64,000 nt of DNA from Psychrobacter glacincola. Lineage in GTDB: Bacteria; Pseudomonadota; Gammaproteobacteria; Pseudomonadales; Moraxellaceae. The DNA lies in NCBI GenBank assembly GCA_001411745.2, contig LIQB01000006.1:123137-187136 (forward strand), written 5' to 3'. Of the stretch, positions 57,936 to 64,000 are shown one piece after another (positions within the stretch are counted from its first letter, which is position 1; each line of letters begins with the position of its first letter). Under the pieces are notes generated by a model, which was not told the origin of the DNA, searched no databases, and was given only the letters and a program-made list of their open reading frames with translations. A program made the position numbers and the translations under genes.

Positions 57936-60602
57936 TTACTCCTCTACCCACTTGCCATTACGCCAATACACACCCCAACGTGTGGCCTTGCCATTTTTCT
58001 CAGAGCCGATATATTGCTCTTTCTTCTTACGTGACCAGCGTAGAATGGTTGGATTACCATCTGGATCTTCATCTGGACCTTCAAACAGATACTGGAATTT
58101 ATCTTCCATTTTATCTTTGATTTCGCGTAGCTCAGCCAGCTTTGGTGCACGTGTCTCGCGTACTTTCGGGAATTTAGACGCCGCCAAGAACATCCCAGCT
58201 GCCCCTTCACGCAAGATAAAGTAATCATCGTGCTTGGTTGATTTCAGCTCTGGCAGATGAATAGGATCCATGCGCGGCGGTGCGGCTTCGCCTGTTTTTA
58301 GCACTTTACGCGTATTATCACATTGCTGACAAGCGAAGTAAGGACCAAAACGTCCCGTCTTTAGCTCCATTTGTCCATCGCACTTATTACAGTCAATGGT
58401 TGGAGAATCAGAGCCAGGCACTTCGAACTTGCCTTCTTCTAAGACATAACCATCACAATCAGGATTGTTACCACACACATGCAGTTTCAGACCGCCATCG
58501 ACGATATAACCATTCATTGCCGTGCTACATTTCGGGCAACGCTTTTTCTCCATCAAATCGCGAACTTCTGCCGCTTCATCATCACCTTCTGCCTCATCAA
58601 GATTGGCAAAAGCTTCGACGGGCATTAAATTCTTAGTGCCTTTACAGCGCTCTTTTGGCGGTAAATTATAGCCAGTACACCCTAAGAATACACCCGTTGA
58701 GCCAGTACGTAATTGCATTGGACGGTCGCAAAGATCGCAATGCACGTCTGGTACGTCAGTTGGATCATTTGGGCGCATACCATCTTTTTCTTTGGCGCGA
58801 TCAAGCGTTTTTTTGAAGTCGCCATAGAAATTATCGAGGACATCTTTCCAATCTGTATCCCCTTCTGCCACATGGTCAAGCTTGTCCTCTAGCGCGGCGG
58901 TAAAGGTATAATCCATCAAATCTGGAAAGCTTGCGGTTAGTCTGTCGGTGACAATATCACCCATTTTTTCAGCAAACAGGCGCTTGTTCTCAAGCTTTAC
59001 ATAGCCGCGATCTTGAATGGTCGAGATAATAGAGGCGTAAGTCGATGGACGACCGATGCCTTTTTTCTCAAGCTCTTTCACCAAACTTGCCTCGGTATAG
59101 CGCGGTGGCGGCTTGGTGAAATGCTGACTCGGATCGAGCTTATCTAGTATTAATTTATCACCTTTTTTCACATCCGGAAGCAAAGTATCGTCAGTCTTCG
59201 CTGGTGGCATAACCTTGGTATAACCATCAAATACTAACGTACGACCACGTGCTTTTAGCTCAACATCATTGGCAGCGACGAATAGATTCACTGACAAGTA
59301 TTTTGCTGGCAGCATCTGACAAGCGACAAACTGACGCCAAATCAGCTCGTACAGGCGGATGGCATCACGTTCGACCCCTTTAAGCTGCGTTGACTTCATA
59401 TTGACGTTAGATGGACGAATCGCCTCATGCGCCTCTTGTGCGCCTTGTTTGTTACCGTAGAAATTTGGCTTTTCTGGTACGTATTTTGCGCCATAGCTGT
59501 CTTCGATATAGCCACGTACCGCAGCAAGTGCATCACCAGATAAGAAAGTCGAGTCGGTACGCATATAAGTAATATGACCCGCTTCATATAAGCGCTGTGC
59601 CAAAATCATGGTCTTTTTAACTGAAAAGCCCAATCGTGTGCTGGCTGCTTGCTGCAGTGTCGAGGTGATAAATGGCGCACTCGGACGCGATTGCGTAGGC
59701 TTCTCTTCACGCTCTTTGACGATAAAGTCACTTGAGTTAAGAGTTTCTAAGACTTTATCTGTCTGCTCTTTATTGACGAGCTTAAGCGTCTTGCCGCCTT
59801 GCTTGGTCGCCTCTAAGCGAATCGCAATTTGCTCAGCGTCCTTTTTGCTATTGGCAACGTGAGTATCGGCATGAATTTGCCAATATTCTTCTGGTATAAA
59901 GGCGCGAATTTCATGTTCTCTTTCTACGACCAAACGCATAGCAACGGACTGGACGCGACCTGCAGAGAGACCGCGAGCAACCTTTTGCCACAGCAGCGGC
60001 GATACCATAAAGCCAACAACACGGTCTAAAAAGCGCCGTGCTTGCTGAGCATTGACACGATCGATATCAAGTTTGGAGGGCTGCTTAAAGGCATTTTGAA
60101 TAGCAGACTTGGTAATCTCGTTAAAAACCACACGCTCATACTTACTATCAGCGCCGCCGATGACTTCTTTAAGATGCCACGCAATCGCTTCCCCTTCTCT
60201 ATCCATATCCGTTGCTAGATAGATTTTGTCAGCGTCTTTAGCTAAGGCTTTAAGCTCTTTAATGACCTTAGTTTTATTTGGTAATACTTCATAAACTGCT
60301 GCCCAGTCATGTTCTGGATCGACGCCCATGCGCCGTACCAAGGCTTGCTGGGTTTTTTCTTCTTTGCTTAGACTGTCATCTTTTTTAGTCGTTGTTGGTT
60401 TTTTTGCACTTTTGCTTGCGCCAACCGGTAGATCACGGACATGACCAATACTGGAGCGCACGATAAAGTCATCGCCAAGGTATTTATTGATTGTTTTTGC
60501 CTTGGCAGGTGATTCTACGATCACCAAAGACTTGCCCTTTGGACTGCCTTTGGGATTACCAGCAGCGGGCGCTAGACTTTTTTTGGTTGCGGTTTTTGCC
60601 AT
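57936..60602 (-). CDS. topA: DNA topoisomerase I
   Basis: 888 residues from the ATG at 60602 (an ATG at 60617 adds MVSSH). Type IA topoisomerase relaxing negative supercoils. A Lys/Ala-rich leader of about 25 residues precedes the Toprim start [32 protein letters not shown] carries the Mg-binding acidic motif; the active-site Tyr is in ITYMRTDST. Three C-terminal zinc-ribbon units ([37 protein letters not shown]) and a basic tail follow. No strong ribosome site was seen. Confidence 0.96.
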   Translation of the reverse strand: MAKTATKKSLAPAAGNPKGSPKGKSLVIVESPAKAKTINKYLGDDFIVRSSIGHVRDLPVGASKSAKKPTTTKKDDSLSKEEKTQQALVRRMGVDPEHDWAAVYEVLPNKTKVIKELKALAKDADKIYLATDMDREGEAIAWHLKEVIGGADSKYERVVFNEITKSAIQNAFKQPSKLDIDRVNAQQARRFLDRVVGFMVSPLLWQKVARGLSAGRVQSVAMRLVVEREHEIRAFIPEEYWQIHADTHVANSKKDAEQIAIRLEATKQGGKTLKLVNKEQTDKVLETLNSSDFIVKEREEKPTQSRPSAPFITSTLQQAASTRLGFSVKKTMILAQRLYEAGHITYMRTDSTFLSGDALAAVRGYIEDSYGAKYVPEKPNFYGNKQGAQEAHEAIRPSNVNMKSTQLKGVERDAIRLYELIWRQFVACQMLPAKYLSVNLFVAANDVELKARGRTLVFDGYTKVMPPAKTDDTLLPDVKKGDKLILDKLDPSQHFTKPPPRYTEASLVKELEKKGIGRPSTYASIISTIQDRGYVKLENKRLFAEKMGDIVTDRLTASFPDLMDYTFTAALEDKLDHVAEGDTDWKDVLDNFYGDFKKTLDRAKEKDGMRPNDPTDVPDVHCDLCDRPMQLRTGSTGVFLGCTGYNLPPKERCKGTKNLMPVEAFANLDEAEGDDEAAEVRDLMEKKRCPKCSTAMNGYIVDGGLKLHVCGNNPDCDGYVLEEGKFEVPGSDSPTIDCNKCDGQMELKTGRFGPYFACQQCDNTRKVLKTGEAAPPRMDPIHLPELKSTKHDDYFILREGAAGMFLAASKFPKVRETRAPKLAELREIKDKMEDKFQYLFEGPDEDPDGNPTILRWSRKKKEQYIGSEKNGKATRWGVYWRNGKWVEE

Positions 60603-60890
60603 ATGTGACGACACCATTATTATATGAGTAAATTAAAAGTAAGAATAAATACAGCAGCATGGCAATTTATAATTGTGAGTTATAGTAGCGCGGTGAATCA
60701 TTATAGTAATAGCTGCTTAAAAAAACGTTTATAAAACAAACAATAACCATAAGATAAAGAGTCAGTTATAAAGACGTTACACTGCTAAGCGTTACACTGT
60801 CAACTGTAAATGACTGAGAGTTTGCCAAAAGTGCTTGCATATTGCTTATAAATGGAGATTAAAAAAATGATTTTCTACCTTGTAGCCGTT

Positions 60891-61487
60891 TTATAGGCGC
60901 TTTTGCATCTCTGACGCCCATTGTTCAAGCTGTTTTTTGAGCACCAACAAATCTGCTTCAATCAATTTTTGCTGATAAGCGGGATTGGATGAAGGACGCA
61001 CATAAGCGATATCTTCCCAATAAATCACGATACTATTGGCCTTAGTCAGCAAACCTTTAACAAATGGCTCAATACTGACTGGCAAATCTAGCGGTGCTTT
61101 ATCCAAGCTAAAATTGGTCTTTTTGACAATCGTATTATTAGTGCTGTTATTAGCACGAATCGCACTTGGAATCGTGAGCTTAACATCATCTTTGCTTGTA
61201 TCGACAAAACTACTATCTGGTCGCCATTGCCCATCAATCACTTGATAGCGCGTGTGCGGCAGCTGCACATCATCTAACACTAAACAGTATTGACCTAACA
61301 TTCCACGCCCATATTCGTTGTCTTTACCTTTGATCCAATCAGGGCAGCTCACCAGCTTTGGATTCAATTGCAAACGACGCGCGGTCATGCGCAGCTTATC
61401 CAAACGCTGATCGATACCGTTAGGTTTGAGCGCCATCATACTCCCTAATACAAATAGTACAATGATAACGCCAATGAATGTTCCCAT
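60891..61487 (-). CDS. Unrecognised membrane-anchored protein
   Basis: 198 residues. One N-terminal helix (TFIGVIIVLFVLGSMMALKP) is followed by a soluble domain of about 170 residues, with CPDWIKGKDNEYGRGMLGQY, RYQVIDGQWRPDSSF and a terminal helical LLVLKKQLEQWASEMQKRL. No lipobox; probably inner-membrane anchored with a periplasmic or cytosolic domain. I do not recognise the family. GGA within a GC-rich run precedes the ATG. It lies upstream of topA on the same strand but 288 bases away; the spacer 60603-60890 shows nothing else. Confidence 0.65.
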   Translation of the reverse strand: MGTFIGVIIVLFVLGSMMALKPNGIDQRLDKLRMTARRLQLNPKLVSCPDWIKGKDNEYGRGMLGQYCLVLDDVQLPHTRYQVIDGQWRPDSSFVDTSKDDVKLTIPSAIRANNSTNNTIVKKTNFSLDKAPLDLPVSIEPFVKGLLTKANSIVIYWEDIAYVRPSSNPAYQQKLIEADLLVLKKQLEQWASEMQKRL

Positions 61488-61921
61488 GATGGTCCGGCCT
61501 TTTGGATAAATGAAAATGTACTAAAAAATAAAACCGCTACTATCTATACAACAGGCTACAACAAAGACAGTGATTGCCCAGCTAACTATAAAAAAGCAAT
61601 TATTGATTGTTTGAGCAGTAACTTTTTAACCAGTCATTTTCTAACCAGTAGCGTTCTAATGAGCAGCTGTTTAATGAATGATTGTCTAAATACTGGCTAC
61701 TATATAGAAGCTTATAATGAGCACGAACCGTTAAAAATCAAGCATGATGAGTTGATAACCACCAATCACCTGCGTTTTCTAATCTCGATGGCTTGGCTAT
61801 ATGTGCTAATAGATCAAACACTTAACTCGAATAAAAAACAGCATAATAACGAGATACAAAAAGTTGTCAGCATCAAAAAGTGCTATGATAAACCATAATT
61901 TTAAACGCGCGCAGGTTTATT
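61488..61921. other. Spacer with a degenerate 15-bp array
   Basis: 434 bases. Five diverged 15-base units (AGTAACTTTTTAACC, AGTCATTTTCTAACC, AGTAGCGTTCTAATG, AGCAGCTGTTTAATG, AATGATTGTCTAAAT) run from 61617 to 61691. They fall in an open plus-strand frame (61611-61898, TTG start) that lacks a ribosome site and family similarity, so I do not call it a gene. Confidence 0.6.
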
Positions 61922-62461
61922 ATGAATTATCTTCTTAAGCGAAACTCATCGACCGCTTCACTAGCGAGCAAATGTGTCCATAAACTCATGAGTAAAACTG
62001 GGCTTACCCTCTCGCTAGTAGGCGCTGCCTTATTTACCCTATCAGGCTGTGCAACGACGCAAAATCTTACCCCGCAGCAATGTCAGGAAAGCAACTGGCA
62101 AGAAGTCGGCTATGCTGATGGCTTGCAAGGGCGTTCAGGTGCTTATTTTGGTCATTACGCTGATAGCTGCGCAAAGGCAGGTGGTCCCATGCCCAACCGC
62201 ATACAATGGGAGCAAGGGCGACAGCAAGGTCTCAAAAGCTACTGCACCGAGCTCAATGCTTATAAACTTGGCCGCGAAGGCTACGACTGGCAGCCCGTTT
62301 GTCCGCTCGAAGGCATCGAAAAGCTAGAAGAAGCCTACGCGCAAGGACGTTACTACTATATCCGCCAACGTGATCTCGATTACCTACGTTCGCCTTATCC
62401 GTTTGGCTACGGGCCTGGGCGATTCGGTTACGGCTATCATCCCTTTGGCTATGGCTGGTAA
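61922..62461 (+). CDS. DUF2799 lipoprotein
   Basis: 179 residues. The lipobox FTLSGC at residue 43 marks a lipoprotein; a start at MSKTGLTLS (61988) would give a normal 20-residue signal, while the ATG at 61922 has the better ribosome site (AGGT). The DUF2799 core is clear: CQESNWQEVGYADGLQGRSG, YFGHYADSCAKAG, YKLGREGYDWQPVCP. The C-terminus is Tyr/Gly/Pro-rich (RSPYPFGYGPGRFGYGYHPF). Family function is unknown; envelope location is likely. It is followed by a 13-bp hairpin shared with the convergent exbD. Confidence 0.85.
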   Translation: MNYLLKRNSSTASLASKCVHKLMSKTGLTLSLVGAALFTLSGCATTQNLTPQQCQESNWQEVGYADGLQGRSGAYFGHYADSCAKAGGPMPNRIQWEQGRQQGLKSYCTELNAYKLGREGYDWQPVCPLEGIEKLEEAYAQGRYYYIRQRDLDYLRSPYPFGYGPGRFGYGYHPFGYGW

Positions 62462-62464
62462 AAA

Positions 62465-62508
62465 GAAAACCCCAATGAGTACTTAATTTGAGGTTTAAGT
62501 ACTCATTG
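62465..62508 (-). terminator. Hairpin between DUF2799 gene and exbD
   Basis: A perfect 13-bp stem CAATGAGTACTTA (62473-62485) / TAAGTACTCATTG (62496-62508), loop ATTTGAGGTT. On the minus strand it is followed by GGGTTTTCTTTT, so it likely terminates exbBD. Confidence 0.7.
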
Positions 62509-62618
62509 AGGCTGGAGAAAAGTTTATTATTTTTGTTTTATTATTATATTAGCTACCTTTTTGATGGTTGGCTATCTAGCAAACATCATATGATAATCAC
62601 GTCTTTTACAGACTCGCC

Positions 62619-63020
62619 TTATTCATTGACAAAGGCTATCTTTGTAAGTCCTGCTTGACTGGCAGCGGCTAGCACTTGAGCGACCGTGTCATACTTACTG
62701 TCTTTGTCAGCACGCAATTGTACAGAAGGGTCTTTACCTCCAGCACTTTGCTGTTGTAACCGTGCCTCTAACTCCTCCATGCTAATCGCATCGCTGTCCC
62801 AAAATATCCCTGCGTCTTTATCGATGCTAATTTGAATAGCCTCTGGTGGCGCCTCATTTAACGCAGCGCTGGTCTTCGGTAACTCTAGTGGCACTGTCGG
62901 ATTCAGTACGGTCGCCGTCAATAGAAATATAATCATCAATACTAGCATGATGTCGATAAGCGGAATCAGGTTCATCTCACTCATGCTTTGACTATCATCA
63001 TCACCCAATTGAAATGCCAT
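62619..63020 (-). CDS. exbD: Biopolymer transport protein ExbD
   Basis: 133 residues. ExbD is the plug/peptidoglycan-contacting partner of ExbB in the proton-driven motor that energises TonB. The essential Asp is in the single helix MNLIPLIDIMLVLMIIFLLT; the periplasmic domain (LELPKTSAALNEAPPEAIQI, ISMEELEARLQQQ, VQLRADKDSKYDTVAQVLAA) is typical. Start at the ATG at 63020 with GAGAG upstream; a TTG at 63032 is less likely. It follows exbB after 82 bases. No tonB gene is visible in the window. Confidence 0.92.
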   Translation of the reverse strand: MAFQLGDDDSQSMSEMNLIPLIDIMLVLMIIFLLTATVLNPTVPLELPKTSAALNEAPPEAIQISIDKDAGIFWDSDAISMEELEARLQQQSAGGKDPSVQLRADKDSKYDTVAQVLAAASQAGLTKIAFVNE

Positions 63021-63102
63021 AATCACTCTCAATACATTTGGTTATTCGCAATACAGCTCGCTTGGCTATTGCCTAACGGACTGTCTCATCAGTGGATAAT
63101 CG

Positions 63103-63795
63103 TTAAGGCTGCGACGATGCTGCTGAACTATGATAATGAGTCGCTTTCTGAGCATCTGCTGTGTTTGAGTGCATACCCTTTGCTAGCGAATCTTGGGTAA
63201 CAGTCGATTTGCTGTCCGTTAACGGCTGCTGGGTAACGACCATCTCGGCAGAACGTGCCAATAGGTCATGCGCTCTATCGTTGGCGTGATACATCACACG
63301 GCGATTGATACGCACTGCAAGGTTATAAAACACCACGGCTGGAATCGCCACGGCAATACCCAGCCCTGTCATGATAAGTGCCTCACCGACTGGCCCTGCT
63401 ACTTGTCCCAAACCCGCTTGACCACTCACACCAATATTATGCAGCGCATGGAAAATGCCCCATACCGTGCCAAACAGACCAATAAATGGCGCAATTGCGG
63501 CTGTCGTCCCAAGAATAGGTAAGCCGCGCTCGCTGGCAAAACGGTAACGACCAATATGCTTGAGCAAGATCTGCTCAGTAACCAAACGGCGAGTAGAGGC
63601 ATCTGCTGCCATCATCTCGGCCTGTTTTACTTGAATCTGTTGACTCAAATCATCTGCAACATTGGCGGCCAATTTGCGGCTTTGTAGCACACGAATAATG
63701 CCAGTAACCCAAGAAAATATAGATAAGGCAAGCAACAAAAAGAACAAAGTTTTTGTCACCATGTCGCTGATTTGCCAGTATTGCATAAAGTCCAT
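63103..63795 (-). CDS. exbB: MotA/TolQ/ExbB proton channel protein
   Basis: 230 residues with three membrane helices. ExbB forms the pentameric stator around ExbD. Conserved parts: LPILGTTAAIAPFIGLFGTV, GIFHALHNIG, IAEAL-like GPVGEALIMTGLGIAVAIPA and VVFYNLAVRINRRV. The C-terminal 35 residues are polar (Ser/Thr/Gln-rich). The ATG at 63795 is chosen because AAGGAG lies seven bases upstream. Pairing with ExbD rather than TolR is inferred from the absence of tolA/tolB nearby. Confidence 0.9.
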   Translation of the reverse strand: MDFMQYWQISDMVTKTLFFLLLALSIFSWVTGIIRVLQSRKLAANVADDLSQQIQVKQAEMMAADASTRRLVTEQILLKHIGRYRFASERGLPILGTTAAIAPFIGLFGTVWGIFHALHNIGVSGQAGLGQVAGPVGEALIMTGLGIAVAIPAVVFYNLAVRINRRVMYHANDRAHDLLARSAEMVVTQQPLTDSKSTVTQDSLAKGMHSNTADAQKATHYHSSAASSQP

Positions 63796-63906
63796 GTCAG
63801 ACTCCTTAATGTGTAATGCCATTACATGATAACGCTATGCAGAGCGGCGCTAGCTTTATCATGAAAGTTATGAATAAATATTCTTTGAAAGAATTATTTG
63901 AATACT

Positions 63907-64000
63907 AGGGCGTGTCCCTAATTCAGTTTGCAATGAATCATAGTACAAGCTAGATACAGCATAGACTTATAATTACGAGCCAATTTTTCGTATCTAGTCG
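63907..64000. mobile_element. End of an IS5-family insertion sequence (continues past the window)
   Basis: Sequence beginning GGGCGTGTCCCTAATTCAG directly follows CTA and precedes the transposase C-terminus. The exact boundary (about 63906-63908) is inferred from the position of the transposase stop and from the related TACTAGGGCG at 44154. Confidence 0.7.
63918..64000 (-). CDS. IS5-family transposase, C-terminal 26 residues only
   Basis: Reading the minus strand in from the window edge gives TRYEKLARNYKSMLYLACTM followed by IHCKLN and a TAG stop. The R(Y/F)EKLARNY...L(A)C..M pattern is the well-known end of IS5-group DDE transposases. The rest of the gene lies outside the window, so intactness is unknown. 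Confidence 0.8.
   Translation of the reverse strand, partial: TRYEKLARNYKSMLYLACTMIHCKLN

Noticed and set aside
61611..61898. 95-codon plus-strand frame with five-residue periodicity
   Set aside because: The periodicity comes from the degenerate 15-bp array at 61617-61691; the TTG start has no ribosome site, the rest is low-complexity, and no family is recognised.

Overview
The window is chromosomal DNA of a gammaproteobacterium of the Moraxellaceae, most probably Psychrobacter. This rests on moderate to low GC, the long (528-residue) form of isocitrate lyase, a Neisseria/Moraxellaceae-type ACP lysozyme inhibitor, gene neighbourhoods such as hda-perM/purMN and pyrG-kdsA-eno-ftsB-ispD, and many small intergenic palindromes. 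I used no database search; all family calls are by eye.

Layout. 0-5.3 kb: DUF2057 protein, the DnaA regulator Hda, a PerM-type permease, then purine genes purM-purN. 5.3-10.5 kb: a succinate-semialdehyde-type dehydrogenase, a LysR regulator and, divergent from it, isocitrate lyase. 10.5-17 kb: DUF4349 lipoprotein, CYTH-CHAD protein, a MITE-like palindrome, nitroreductase, L,D-transpeptidase and an unknown membrane-anchored protein. 17-21.4 kb: argG, pyrC, rnt, a small membrane protein and tRNA-Glu. 21.7-32 kb: BLUF photoreceptor, then ispD, ftsB, eno, a copper cassette (copA, copZ and a CxxC-less HMA protein), kdsA and pyrG, all on the minus strand. 32-36 kb: a general porin and malate synthase G. 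36.6-41.5 kb: miaE, four tiny hydrophilic proteins and polyphosphate kinase. 41.6-46.4 kb: mtgA, glutaredoxin-like protein, lldD, rhomboid protease, MipA/OmpV. 46.5-48.3 kb: an accessory pocket with a frameshifted DUF6680-like gene and the ACP inhibitor. 48.3-63.8 kb: fumC, formyl-THF cyclo-ligase with two small downstream genes, an antiporter-family permease, lon, a META-domain lipoprotein, sodC, topA, DUF2799 lipoprotein, exbD/exbB. An IS5-family transposase runs off the right edge.

How the genes fit together. Most of the window is housekeeping: purine, pyrimidine and arginine synthesis, glyoxylate shunt and TCA steps (aceA, glcB, fumC), lactate oxidation, isoprenoid and KDO synthesis, envelope proteins and stress functions (lon, sodC, copA, ppk). 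Polyphosphate links ppk to the CHAD-domain protein. Most transcription units end in clear intrinsic terminators, often shared by convergent genes.

The most unusual signals are: (1) recurrent 15-bp tandem arrays, two of them in frame as acidic pentapeptide repeats inside the CYTH-CHAD protein and the Lon N-terminus, and three intergenic; (2) an 8-bp tandem repeat that knocks a DUF6680-like membrane protein out of frame, between two terminators sharing an exact 21-base match; (3) a cluster of four Cys/Trp-free hydrophilic mini-proteins, one only 56 residues; (4) the copper cassette placed inside the pyrG-kdsA-eno block, with an HMA-fold protein that has lost its metal-binding cysteines.
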